A DNA stretch of 64,000 bases from Ephemerocybe angulata. Taxonomy: Eukaryota; Basidiomycota; Agaricomycetes; Agaricales; Psathyrellaceae. Made by a program: the position numbers and the translations under genes. Positions 11,614 through 23,944 of the stretch are shown one piece after another; position 1 is the first letter of the stretch, and each line of letters begins with the position of its first letter. The stretch covers positions 248,001-312,000 of the forward strand of contig JAACJK010000111.1 of the NCBI GenBank assembly GCA_013368325.1, written 5' to 3'. The notes under the pieces were generated by a model. That model did not search any database, had not been told where the DNA came from, and saw only the letters and a program-made list of their open reading frames with translations.

Positions 11614-14600
11614 GCCGTCCACGGCAAGGCGTAGGAGGAGCAGTTACGAGTGGAAAGCGCCAAGTTGCATGAGAGAAGGGCATGAGTCAAACCGAGACAA
11701 GGAAGAAATCCACGATGGTCTTATGAGCGATTCATATGCAAGATTGAAACATCTCGTGGTTCGCCGACCAATAACAAGGCACGGACGGTCAAAGAAGGAC
11801 TAGCTGGTTTCAGTGGCAAGCGCGCTAATATTTCCGGTAGGAAAGGATCGTTTGAATGTGTCCGAAATAGTAACCGATACGTATTTCCGATCTGTGCACC
11901 CAGAACCCCGGTGTTACAGCGCATCTGACGGGCGGACTAAATTTGCCTTGGGCAGGCCTCTTGATTGATTGTCGAGTAGAGCCATATCCCGATCCCCCAG
12001 CCTCTGGAATATCCTGCAAAAGGATCAACGCTCCAGACCAAAGGTAATGAAAGGGAGGGCTTTAAGCGCCGGGAAAGCGAACCACCCTTCCCTATCCCGG
12101 GGTAGATATCATTAGTCTATTCGTGAGGATATCATCTCTGGGACCCCGAGGTTGCCCATAGTTCCTGGCCCATTGTTATGCATCTTCACACTGGAGCCGC
12201 AATTACCATTAGGCTTCGTCCATTCAAAAGCATTCTAGCAGCTCATCGACGACCGACTAGGCTAAAGCCATGGTTTAGAAGCCGATCTGTAGAGACGAAG
12301 AATGGCTCGAAATCCTCGGGACTGAGCTGTGACCACTTACTTGAAGTCCGTCTGTCGGAGTCTCCCCTCCCCGCTCAACTGCACGACCTCCTGCATGCGG
12401 GAAAGAGCGAGAGATAACGTCGCAGGTAAGCTCCGAAATTTTGCCCAACTAATATTCGTCTCCCTTGCACATGGTTGGAAGAACCAAATCACTTTATGAT
12501 GAAGTTCAGCCCAAATCCCCGAACCCTCTTCGGTCGCCTTTCCTTCTAGGTATGATTTCATCCGAGAGAAGTAAGCCCGTAATCTCCGTTTTGCGCTGGT
12601 ATCTCCCGTTCAATGCGTGCTTCTTTGAAGCTCTCGGATCCAGTGCATGTCGTGCATGCCTTACCAGGCCTTGCTGTTGCATATCCCACATCATCCTGTC
12701 GTCCCAGAATGGAGCATGGGTCCAACGACATAGGGATCCCTCAGAAGTCGAGGAAGAAAAGCAAAACATAGTCAGACATGGTCCTGGAGGCAGTGGTCCA
12801 GGAGAGACGGCTCCTTTTGTTATCGCAATGGACCTTCCAAAAAAGCTAAACGCCAGGAGAGCAGGCGACCTGACGCAGCATGTTAAATCCAAGGAGGTGG
12901 ACCCTGCCCTGGGTGCAGAGCTGCGTCATGGCAGTCAGGCGCCCACCTGTCTTACCCCAACAAGGCACAACTGGTAACGAAACACAGCATACGGCACGTA
13001 CGAGGTATGGATTTGGATAGGATCGAGTTTCGATCTTGTTGGTTGGGCCGTGCCCGTAGCACACCGATATCCGTGATTTCCTTTGAGATTTCCTTTTTTC
13101 GTCGAGCAGGGAGCGGCGCGCCAGGCCCATCGATACGCGAATGATCATCCGAATGTATGGCGATTGAGCATCACAGGCTGACCAGGAGAGCTCCGAGGAC
13201 ACGAGTTCAGAAGGTTTGACAGTTATAGCGAAAGCCGGTCGATTAGGAGGAGAATTACAGAAGTACAGCGAGAGAGTACGAGAAGACGACACTAGAGCGG
13301 TCAGATTGTTTCTAGCTCTGATTAACCACGATAATCAGTAGGATGAGCGATTCACGGTATGCCCAGAGCCAGAATGCCGTAGCATTGGTCTACACGACAG
13401 ACCAGGTGTGGACCCACAATCGACTTGCGAGCTCACGAATCATGGACGACGAGATGACTGTAAGGAAAGAAAATAATTCAAGCTCCGCATCAGGTTAAGT
13501 ACCCACGGAAGCTCTGGTCCGTGCGCCATCTGACGGAGTACAAATAGGGAGCCGCGCGCGCTCCGCCGGGTTTCTCTTGAAAGTTCACCTCACTATATTT
13601 GGGTATTCTCCTCCGATTGCCTCTACGGGAGAAAACTTGAAAAACGTGAGGGAGAGGAACCCCTCTCTCCCAAGATCGCGCTGACAAGTCTAGAGGTCAA
13701 TGGCGGCCCGTAAGAGAGGTACATCCTGTTGTATTAGATTACCCATAATAGAATTTTTACGGAAGTTATCGCGATCGTATTCAAAGTCTGTGAACGTGGT
13801 GGGTTCCTATTGACTCCTTTTGCCGTGAAGAACGGTTTCGTGAGGGAAGAGTACTACGAGCGGGACGCCTACGTACAGGTACACATCGAGAAAGTAAGTT
13901 CCGGAGACGTTTCCTGAGCGTAAGAAGCAAGGTGAAGGACGAGGGGGCGGATAGAGGCGTTGAAACGCGGTCATGAGGCTGAGATCTGTGCTTCCCATCC
14001 CTGAGCCACATCGCGTGTAGCAGCTCAACTGGAGAGGAAGTCCGCTGACATGACAGATGTCGAGCCCGTTCAGTGTGTAAATATGAACTTAATGACATCA
14101 ACTTGCCCAATTCGTAACGACCCTTTGTCCTACTCAATTTGAGCACGAGAAACGTCGCTTCAGCGTCCAAGTTAACCGTGGGCGTTACAACAATATAATT
14201 GAAGACTGGGGTTGGCTGGGGTAAGAAGAGGGGTATCGAAGAATATGGGCATCTTTACAGGAATGTTCGTCCATGATTCCGACGATTGATCTTACAGTGC
14301 TAAGAGTCAAGGTAAGGCTTCGGAAAGCTGTATCCCGAAGACATGCCTGTATCTAACGCCCATCAATCCATTTGGATTACCTCGAACGGTAGCAACGACC
14401 CCGAGATACATACGGTTGAGATGGCCTGCTATGTGAAGCCGAGCCAGTTAGGGAAGATATAGAGTATACCAGTAGCAGTAGGCGGTGTATAATAACGGTT
14501 TAGGATAAACGCACCACCACCACTTTTGCCCTTTCCACGTACTCACCACGGACAGTCGCTTCAGAGACCTCGCGACAGTGATCCGAGACCACCCCACTGG

Positions 14601-17060
14601 CGCGTTTAACTCTAAAAACGCCTCTATCTAGTCAACACTTCTTCATACTGGTTCCTGAATGTTTAGCTACTCAACCAGATAAACTAGTAAGGCCTATTCA
14701 GCATGCCTCACGCTGGATGTCAGATAAAGACTTATACGTATCCAGGTACTGGGATAAATGGACAATTCAAACGCCCGCAGGTATGGTCAAAAGTGCACCG
14801 TGCCAAGACGACAGGCTTCTGAATGGGTGCTCCTCGGAATTTACTCTCCTTCGATATCCGAAGGGTTAAGATATATGGGGTCTCATAGGAGACTGCGGCC
14901 TGGTTAATTATACGCAATACTGTTATCCACCGAGCCAATTGACCTGTCTTTGAGTAGACTCAATGGATTGATCATCCTGAAGCGGGCCAGAATCATTGAT
15001 GAATGAATCATTCCCCTAGCGGCTGACTTGGTGCAGGAAGCGCTACGGCCTGACTAATAATTCACGCAGTAAACTGAGGGAGGAAGATATCTATCAACTA
15101 ACGCGTTCATTCACTAATTGTGTCAGTATCTACGCGACAGGAAGCGTCATATATTTCGAGCAGGTGTCCCCCTTGCCCATGGACCAGAGTCCAGCCGTTC
15201 AGAGTCAGTTTTACGTCGACCAGCTTCTTCTCCTGTTTACGAACACCGAACAGATCCGGGACCCTGCCCAAAACGTCCTGGTGTGCTTGGAACGTGGGGC
15301 CTCGGAAACTACTGATATAGATGGTCATATTGCCTACAGCCTTCCGGGCCTCGTGTGTGGGTCACCGGGGAGGAAAGTCGCAGTCTGCCACATACGCAAT
15401 ACGATATCGGTTCCGGCATGGTAAGTATGATAGTAAGGGGAAGGCGATTTTCGTGGACCTTGATAAACTTGGTGCCGGCGCTACTATGGTCCTGGAGGAT
15501 TCCTTTCCACTGTTTATTGGAAATTCCTCTACTGCTAAGACCCAAGGAGGGCAAATATCTAAAGTTTCCCATAAATAAACTCCCATGGACCGGGAGAACC
15601 AAGCACGGTTACGACAGTTCGTCCTGCACCTAACTCTCTAATCACCGCTATCGATGCCACTGCTTCTCGGTTTCGGGAAGAGCGCGGGTCAAGGTTGAGC
15701 CAAACTCGCGGTGATAACATGTCAGAAACAAGCCCTAACAAGCCCCAGGCATAATCACGGAGAAGAACGCCAGAAGTCTGGGCCATTCAGGCGAGTTACA
15801 GCGCAAACGCAGTTCGCAGATCATGACCTCCCCCGTCATCCATGCAGTAAGTCCGTCGGATGAAGTACCTCGACGCGTGAACTTACCCTGTGATCATTCA
15901 AATTTCCAAAATAGTTAGTCTCTGGTCTGCATTTGGGCGCTTAGTGATGGAGCTCGCCACGCGCTTGCCGCGTGCTGAAAGGCTCCATACATTTGCTGTG
16001 CGGATGAAGGGCGAGTCGTAGGGCATAAGTGGCGTTGACGAGACATGTGAGAAGGGAGCCACCTCGTCGTTTGCCAATACAATCGCCGGTGAAAGGTTGA
16101 TTCAGCGGGTCTGGCCTTTGTGAGCATTTGGGCTCCAAAACACTGACTCGGAGGTATCAACGGGGTTTGCATTGAGAGCCGTAAAGGTTATCCATCTCAC
16201 CACGCTGCGACCCGAGTAGGCTGACCTTCCTATGTAGTCGTCTGAGTCTCGTAATCTCTACAAACGACTAAACCTGGTACAAACGGAGCTCGTCGATGGT
16301 ATCTTTGATGTTCGCTTGGTATCCGCTCCTAAATTATCCTACCCCACAAAATAGATAACAACTGAGCGATAGCTACGACCACCCAATGTAATCCGGTCAC
16401 CAAAAAAGTTCGACCGACATTGCGTACAGATTTCTTCCGGAGAACATGACGGGAGACGGGAAGGTTTGACGGATGCACAGTCAGGTGTCTGATCGTGGCC
16501 CAAAGGTCACTGTCTATGCGCAGAAAAAGAGACAGGCCTCGACCATCCCCAGAGCCACACCAGGCAACACGAGCCTGATGCTCGGCATAGCCTCGTCCCG
16601 CAAAAGCCTGACGTCAATTTCGCGCAGGCTGGTATCTCCGAGGTTTAAGTCGTGCATAATCAATTGATGGGGGTGCGTGAGCGGCTTTATCATCTGGCTT
16701 CCCCGCACTCTCGCTGCGTATTGCCGTTCGCAACCCCGACAAATACGCATTCCTTCCAAGACGGACATTGCATGCTGGTAGACGCCCACGGATCAACGTT
16801 TAGCGCGGATCAGAAGGTCAGCGAGTACAATGATTGTTCGCTTGTAAGTGAGTAATCAGATTGAACACGTATATAACGACAGGAACGTTGGATGGTAACG
16901 ATCCTTTCGGGGATCATCCTCGCCAGGATCCAGGGCAAACGGAAATCTAAATGTGCCACGGATCTTGGCGCTATCAGCGATGGGAAGAAGAGGGCGGCAT
17001 AGTTGGGTATATTGGGGATGGCTTGACGCTCTGAAAGACATACTTAGGCTCTCTTTCATA
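11614..17060. other. Long gap with no confident gene
   Basis: Several open frames of 60-170 codons occur, but none shows a family motif or a convincing chain of splice sites. Two minus-strand pieces look more protein-like than the rest: one around 15915-16100 (containing TANVWSLSARGKR) and one at 15107-15328 (ending IYDASCRVDTDTISE). They might be remains of one multi-exon gene on the minus strand, but I could not join them in phase. Confidence 0.4.
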
Positions 17061-17088
17061 GGCGTTTAGCGCAGTGGTAGCGCGTATA
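17061..17088 (+). pseudogene. Detached 5' piece of tRNA-Ala
   Basis: These 28 bases match the first part of the tRNA-Ala gene at 17227 (acceptor 5' strand, D arm and start of the anticodon stem), then the match stops. There is no T arm after it, so no tRNA can form. It is probably a partial duplication. Confidence 0.7.
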
Positions 17089-17226
17089 TATCCTCCGGCA
17101 TCATTCTTTGGCCTGGGCGCCTGAACTAACACACCTAAGCGCCTTATCGACGCCTTCCTACCCTCCTTCCGGGACCTGGCCACACTTCCTACTGGACATT
17201 CCAAAGCCATATACCTCGTACTTCAT

Positions 17227-17324
17227 GGGCGTTTAGCGCAGTGGTAGCGCGTATGCTTTGCAAGGCAATGAACCACTGCCCTAAATCATGTATAAGGTCC
17301 AGGGTTCAATCCCCTGAACGTCCA
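17227..17324 (+). tRNA. tRNA-Ala(UGC) with intron
   Basis: The acceptor stem GGGCGTT pairs with AACGTCC, followed by discriminator A. The D arm (TAGCGCAGTGGTAGCGC) gives box A, and GGTTCAATCCC gives box B. The anticodon loop is TTTGCA then T, anticodon TGC. A 26-base intron (17263-17288) sits at the canonical place after base 37. Once removed, stem TATGC pairs with GTATA with one G-U pair. Confidence 0.9.
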
Positions 17325-17729
17325 AACCTTTTGCCCCTCATACTAAGGTGAGGGTTGCATAGCATTTTTTCGACCTTTCCAGGACCATTAGGCTCTCCCC
17401 TATCTCCCAAGGCACTAGGTATAACCCTCCTTGCTAGTACACAGCTACAATTCCACTCTGGCACGCCTCATTGGGCGATTAGCAGTTAGACGCCTTGACA
17501 AGCGCCCGTTCACGGGAAAGGTTGACGCCATTATTGGATTCCGTAAACGCATCCGCGCGCCAATAATTCGAAGCTCCAGTCCGACACCGGTGTCTACCCC
17601 CTCATCACATCTGTGTTTTGTTATGCTGCTTCAGTATGATTCCAGAGGACCAGAATCCATGCTGCACGGCGATCTGTGCGCTCAGTGCTGGCAATGTCGA
17701 TCGGGGGAAGGTAAGGCCGTCGTTATACG

Positions 17730-17801
17730 TCTTTGCTAGTATATCGGTTAGTACACGCGCCTGTCACGCGCGAAAGCTGGGTTCGACTCCCAGGCAGAGA
17801 G
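17730..17801 (+). tRNA. tRNA-Asp(GUC)
   Basis: Seventy-two bases with no intron. The acceptor strand TCTTTGC pairs with GCAGAGA (one G-U). The anticodon stem-loop CGCGCCTGTCACGCGCG carries GTC. The T arm reads GCTGGGTTCGACTCCCAG. It reads in the same direction as the tRNA-Ala 400 bases upstream. Confidence 0.93.
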
Positions 17802-17803
17802 TC

Positions 17804-17808
17804 TTTTT
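17804..17808 (+). terminator. RNA polymerase III T-run terminator
   Basis: A run of five T stands two bases after the discriminator base of tRNA-Asp, followed by a second T run near 17813. This is the usual Pol III stop signal. Confidence 0.7.
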
Positions 17809-18141
17809 CTGCCTTTTTGCATGGCCAGGTATTCGCCGATGCCGTATCAGTATATCAAGGACCCTTATCCAGAAGCCCAAAAGATCGAAACGATTTCACT
17901 GACGGTACCGTTTTCAAGCACACTGCCCAAGGCACTTCGTCTCTTCATCGACGGGCCATTCCTTTCCTTGTTCCCTACCTGTGCTGCGCGGTGCTGGTAG
18001 GTAGGATTGAAGTTGAATCCGGGAAACAGCCGCAGGTGGCGCAGCCTTGGGTACCCATCCAAGTGCTGGGCGTCTCTTTTAATTGGTCTGACGCGGGTTG
18101 GGGTGTATGTATAAGAACTTTGATATAAAGTCAAGATTGGT

Positions 18142-19989
18142 CTACCAACGTTGATCGTAAATCCCAGTCTTAATAGACCCGCCAGTCGAAAACCCACGCC
18201 CAAATGCCTGCAGTTCTATCCCATCCATTGAGTGGCTTGGGCACTCGTCGATTGAGGTAAACTCCTCTCTTATATTGCCGTTTTTTGAATCCTCGATGCC
18301 ATCGTCCTCAGCCGCGCTTGCAGATCTTGCATTGCTCTGCTGCATCTTCCGCCTCTGGAGGATTGCAAACATGAGTCTGCTGCACAGGATAGACCTCATC
18401 GCGTGTTGTAAGCTACCAGATACGCGGTTAATACGGTCAAGTAAATGAAGGGTGAAGCAGAGCATACGGTACGAGAATCGTCGAGTGTCTAGCCTAGAGA
18501 TAGTAGTAGTTAACACTCTGATGCTATGCGGCTCGCTATTTGTCTTTGACGATACACACCATTGCTGGTAAGTTGAGGGCGACTGCGTTGGCAAGATTTA
18601 GAACTGCAAGTCGGGTTTCAGGTAATCGTCCACACAAGAAATCAAGAGACACGTACGGAATATAACAACGCAATAGAGAATGCCTTTCGAATGCATCCAA
18701 TCCGTTCTCGTCAGTCCTCCAAAACCCCCAAATAAACGTCGAGCTCAAACCGAGCTCACCAGTGCTATAGAGCGTAAAGACCCATGAGTCCCTCGACTGC
18801 CGCACTTAAAAAGAGAAGATGTAGCGTCAAGAAGCATGTCTAGTGAGATTTCGCTAAACATGTCATGGGCGCACCGTGCTGAAGCCCCCTAACGAGCATA
18901 AGTGTTACCGTCACTAGTCCATGATAAGTTCTCAGTATATACATCCGAAGCCTAGATGTTCCATCTATTGAGAACACGCACCTGCCTCTGTGGTCAGCCC
19001 CGTGATATATATCCCTTGCCGATATGAATTGGGATTAGACGCCATGAGTCTACACCCCGGCGTCTCTGCGAAAGGGGGATCAAACGCTCCCTTAACTGCG
19101 AGAAAGTCAGATCACGTCCCATATTATGCTTAATTTGGGACTCACATGTCGCATTGGTACTCTGTATGACTGTGACCCCAACGAACGCGGAGAAAGTTGC
19201 CTGGAGTAAGGGTGCATGAGCGAATCAAGCCTGTGTGCGGAGCCTTAAGGAAGGAAGTGCTTACCACAAGAAGGACCCCCAGAAGAATCACGACGATACG
19301 CTTGCGTCCCCAGAGAGCGCAGGTGTGTAAATATACTATGGCTGCCGAAGAGACATTCAGGGTTCTGAGGCGGTAGCGTCAGTTGCACGTAGCTAGACAC
19401 GCACTGTGACACGCAATGCCGCTAACGGCTGCCATCCCTTGAGGTGTATGGCTGTAAACTTACGAGCTCAAGACATGACCAATATCATCACTCACATGTA
19501 GCGGTCATATATACCCGTTCGCATGTCTGTGCACTGTCGGTCGAGCGACCATCTAGTATAATGTCGATGTGAAATCTTCAATGATAATGCTCAGTGCACA
19601 AACCGTGTCAAGGGCACCACGTACAATAAACCAGCATAGCTTCGTCAATCAGGGGAAAATATCGGCTCAGGTAAAAGAGTGGAGTTCCGAATCTGCCGAG
19701 GGGCCAAGGAGATGCTGTCCAGATGGTTGTGACCTGCAAGAATACGCATACGCAGGAATGAGTTGTTGAAGTTGGTCCGACGCGCCGGCTGAGCTGTGAT
19801 TCGGTTCAGAGCCTGTTCTGCGATCGACGCACCTCGGTCTCAAATGTAAGAACGTAGTCGAAGACCTGCAGTTAGTTGAAGTCGTCCTGGATTAGTACTG
19901 GAGTAGGCATGGTATGAGTGCTCCATGACGACGCGTACCAAGAGAGTCCAAGCTGACGCAGTGAACTGTTTCTGGATTTGAGTGACCAT
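18142..19989 (-). CDS. DUF6533-domain integral membrane protein, copy B
   Basis: Inverted copy of the gene at 3917-5724, with the same exon order on the minus strand. It starts at the ATG at 19989, the first ATG after an in-frame TAA, and begins MVTQIQKQFTASAWTLL. Signature pieces are VFDYVLTFETE, then TIWTASPWPLGRFGTPLFYL, with the later exons encoding IVVILLGVLLV and ILYCVVIF. The last exon ends TGIYDQRW at 18142. A five-T insertion before the short exon carrying RQSRDSWVFTLYST would shift the frame if it were exonic. It lies in the pyrimidine tract of the acceptor used in both copies, so the gene still reads through. The gene seems intact, so both copies could be functional membrane proteins. 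The family's role is unknown. It stands downstream of the MYND gene at 20825-22829 on the same strand. Confidence 0.72.
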
Positions 19990-20824
19990 TGCGATATCGA
20001 AGCCGTTTTAAGAGGTGGTGGAGACCCTTGGGGTACTATGCACTCTAGGAGCACCACACGGCGGCTGAAGAGGTCGAGAAAGGGTAACAAGAGTGGTCGT
20101 TCAGTACGAAGGAGAGCTGGAATGAACATCGGCGGAATGGGATGAGTCGACCGTCGCCTTGCTGGGGGTATGATGGTCAGCCCATGGGAACTCAATACAC
20201 TTTAGAGGCGTCCGTTACCGAGCAATACGTATACTTTTAAGTTATTTTAGAGTGTATGGGAGCCGGTCTCTAAAAACGCCGGTAGTAACTCCCTTTGCAT
20301 TACGAGATTAGCCTGTAGTGCAAATGCCTCCAATTCTATGTATTCAGAGTTCACCGGCACCGTCGAATGGCGTGCCGAACTGGTTACCCGAGTTGAGGCG
20401 TCTGCAAGCGTCGAGATCGAACATCCTCAGGCTTGTAGACAGTCGTCTTGAAGGGTTCCGAGTCTCAAAGCTAGTATTGGAAGGGTCCTCGAGATAATAG
20501 GTCTTTATTCCAGGTGGACAGTCCTAGTACGAGCGAGGGTATGACCTGCGAAACCGTGAGGGTATGATAATTTGGAGGGGAAGAAGGAATCCATGCCATT
20601 CCAGGCGACGCTCTGGTCTACGTTTACTATATGGTGCCCACCGCCGAACCATGGCATATTACACGAAGGGCGCAGGTTTCGCTTGGTTTTCGCTCGTAAG
20701 GCCTTCGGCTTCAGCTCTCGCTCGGCGGCACCAGTTTTACGGTATTCCGAGGCAGCAAGTCAACCTGCGAGTCGTACCTACCGCAACTATCAGGTTCACA
20801 CACGAATACTAGGGTTTATGGTGC

Positions 20825-22829
20825 TCACCCATGTCTCGCGATTGAGTAAACGCCCCGGTAGACTCCTCCAACAGGCTCCAGCAGAACTATCAGGTCTAGA
20901 TAGCTATGCTGCCCGAAGCAGAGAACGAGTTCAGCAAGTCTGCTTTTGGGCCCGGCTAACCCAGACCAATACCGTTGGAACAATGAAGCGTGGCGAGGCT
21001 TTAGAAACCCCTGCGGATATGCCGTGTTCGACCTGCTTGACCATAGGATATCGGTTGGCACTGAACGAGTCATGTTAATGAAGTGGGTCGCTATTTCGCC
21101 CTTGCTGAAGTCGAGGTGGACCATTGTTTCACTAGGATTGTCGTGGTGCATCAAGGGCGCATCTCCCCCACGTTGGAACACCTCGGATTCGATATTCTCT
21201 ACGGAGTCCGCCACCCACTGCGTGTGGAACTGCCGAACAGAATGACTGTACCATGTGTGCAAGGATCGTCGAACTATACACAGGGTGTGTAAGCGCCAGG
21301 AGCTGAGCGAAAAGGGGGCATCGTACCAGCATGATCACGTCGTGCTTGGCTGCATTCGTGGTGATGGAAAGCTCTCCAATCCTCTTCTTGGCATGCAGCC
21401 GAGCAGTAGACGACCGAGGAGCAACCAGCACACTGGCGGGACACTCGCTCCTGGGCACGGTGCATGCACTACAGCGACTTCAGCCAGGCATCGAGACCAC
21501 GCCTAAGGGCAGAGATACGAGATACAGTGTACTCACCGCCTGATTATCACACATCGTGACCACCCCAACCCCGTCGAACCTCTGGTACGCTTTGCAAAAC
21601 AAAAAAGCCTGCCTCCAGCGGCACTCCCAACGCTCACTCGTAGCTAAGCTACAACCTTCGAGGTCGGGTACCTCACGATCGGGATACATCCCAAGGAATC
21701 GCCTAATTACTCTTGGGTGAGTTAACCCATGGAGAGTGAGAGCCCTCGTAACTATGTCTGCATAGTCGGGGTGAGGTTCGGTGCTCTTGTCGGCCCATGG
21801 AATGACACGTACAAGGAGAGGTACGATTCCTCCCTCGAGTAGGCCACAACGATTCTCGACGACATGCGTCCTAGCTTTTGTAGCCATGAGGGAAAGCCTG
21901 TGGACGCAGATTGCCAGCCTCGGGAGCATCGTCGCGTGGCTCTTCTGGACGGTGATCGAAAGAGTGTTGATAGCAGAGCAGAACTCCCGCAGGTAGTTAG
22001 CTTCTCCGAAAGCCCGATGTAGGTCTTCGCTGCTAGAGGCCACTAGGAAGGAGGATGTGGCGGAAAGAGTGCGAAGGTATTCGATCGCATCAGCCGCAGA
22101 TGGGTCCTCGCTCGCAAGACGTGCCCGGCGAAGGATAGTCCATGCCAGCCGAGGTACGAGCCGCTTCTCGATAATCCTGTGCAGAAAGATTTCGACACCG
22201 ACTTCCTTCATAACCACCGCGCAAAGCGCGTGCACGATGGAGCGTGAGTTGATGTCTAGCAGCGGCTCTCCAGTGTTGTCGTCGATCCGGAACCAGAGAT
22301 GGAGGATAATGTCGATCCATTCCGTGGAGGAGATGTACACCTCGTATACGCGATCGTCTAGGCTGAGCACACTGTGGACCAAGGTTGCAATACCCGCGTA
22401 AGCAGCCAGTGGTATTCCGTTCTCCCAGCCGGTGATTTGGCGAGCATTGTCATGTATCAAGAGAAGGCAGCAAATCCAGCGACATAGGCCGTCCACGTTT
22501 TCGATAAGCTGGTTGGCGACGGCTGTCTTGAGATCTGGATGCTTAAAAGCACAGTGTAGAATTTTTGTGCAGTGTACAGCCCGAGCTATTGGCTGTCGGA
22601 AGTCGTTCCAGTTGCGTTCGACGCCAGGAACGAGGTCGATGTGCAGGAACTTGAATGCTACTTTGAGAGCTTCGATAGGATATGGTTTCACGCCTCTGAT
22701 GTTGTCTGCCAAGAGGCCGAGGTCAGGAAGAGACCCAGTAGCCGCCCGCTGGATTAGCTGTCGATCCGTCAAATGAGCGCCCTATCACAGCCTTGGCTAT
22801 CCACACACCTCAGGAGTGACTGCAGTCAT
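20825..22829 (-). CDS. MYND-finger protein, copy B, intact
   Basis: Minus-strand exons 22829-22809, 22757-21537, 21468-21327 and 21273-20825 join in phase to 610 residues. A large helical N-terminal region (about 8-410) precedes the zinc finger: CDNQAC, then QCAGC, VVYCSAACQEEDW and FHHHEC, with all metal ligands of a MYND domain. A C-terminal domain of about 155 residues ends VYRGVYSIARHG. MYND fingers generally bind short peptide motifs; no enzyme domain is visible. Other copies start at an upstream ATG (MRR or MRQ). Here that codon is GTG and the start has moved eight codons down to MTAVTPE. This is the only one of the five copies with an unbroken finger and tail. It lies upstream of a DUF6533 gene on the same strand. 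Function unknown. Confidence 0.85.
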
Positions 22830-22990
22830 TCCTTCTCTGAACTCTTGTCGCACTGCAGGTTCGATACCCAGGAAGCAAATGGGAGTGGTAGCAGCTCTGG
22901 TCTGTGCGCGTTCCGAACGTCGATGGTGGTGGTAACGTAGATAAGTGATTCTGAATGCCGAGGTGGCTGGCAAAACACCAAGTAGTACCG

Positions 22991-23023
22991 TGACCGTGCG
23001 CTTAACTTTCAGGGTCCGATTTT
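22991..23023 (-). promoter_or_regulatory. Conserved upstream block of MYND copy B
   Basis: Reverse-strand counterpart of 357-390, containing AAGCGCACGGTCA, about 160 bases before the start codon of copy B. Confidence 0.4.
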
Positions 23024-23865
23024 CTCACAGAACCCTGAGCCTAGTGCTAAAGCTCGGATAAGCGCCCAAGATGAACGCAGCCCTGGCGTGAAGAAGTTCG
23101 AAGCTCGTCAGCCGTTTCCTTTCCGACCCGTTCATATATTCCACGAAGTAATCCGTTACTATCACAATGCCACATAAGCGGAATGGGACGAATCAACCGT
23201 CACCTTGTTGGGGGTATGTTCATCTCAGCCCTCAGGCTGGGAGCTCAATGCAACTCAGAGGCATCTGTTACCATGTAATATGTTTACTTTATCTAGAGTG
23301 TGTGCCAGCCGGCCTTTAAAAGCGATCCAAAAAGCAAAGCTGCAAGACCTGATATACTCCTCATTCCGGCAACTCCATTACAAGTTTACAACATCAGCCT
23401 GGTGCGGAAATATCTCCAGTCCCATCCACCATTTAGAGGCGTGCTGAACGGCTTATCTGAGTGGGGCGCCCGGGCATCTTCTAGACAGTCGACTTGAAGG
23501 GTTCCGAGTCTCAAAGATGGTATTAATATTGGAAGAGTCCCGGCTCCGACGGTAGTTCTTCAATGTTCCAGATTAACAGTACATACGTACACGTACGAGC
23601 GAAGGTATGTCCCGCGAAAACGCGAGGTTATGATCATTTCAAACGAAGAGGCTATGTCACTCCAGGCGACGCTCTGGCCTACGTTGGGGGCTACGTTTAC
23701 TATCTGGTGCCGAACCATGCCATATTATACGAAGGGGGCAGATTTCACTTGGATTTCACTCGGAGGGTTAGCCCTCGCTCGGCGGCACCAGTTTTACGGC
23801 ATTCCGAGTGAATCAAACCTGCCGCAACTATCAAGCTCACACACAAACGCAGGAGTGTATGGTGC
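23024..23865. other. Truncated third copy of the MYND/DUF6533 spacer
   Basis: From about 23170 to 23865 the sequence resembles 20120-20825, the spacer between the MYND and DUF6533 genes. It stops just before the DUF6533 gene would begin. The third unit therefore lost its DUF6533 gene at a breakpoint near 23170. No gene is seen in the stretch. Confidence 0.6.
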
Positions 23866-23944
23866 TCACCCATGTCTCGCGATTGAGTATACGCCCCGGT
23901 AGACTCCTCCAACGGGCTCCAGCAGAACTATCAGCTCTATATAG

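Larger units (their letters stand above)
18120..23023 (-). repeat. Right arm of the 5-kb inverted duplication
   Basis: It contains the MYND and DUF6533 genes in the order and spacing of 357-5750, reversed. Its inner edge (about 18110) lies 300 bases beyond the tRNA-Asp gene. The outer edge adjoins the third, partial copy of the same unit at 23170. Confidence 0.8.

Noticed and set aside
12465..12977. 170-codon open frame with many Cys residues (CRACLTRPCCC)
   Set aside because: No family pattern, no splice structure, and a comparable open frame on the other strand.
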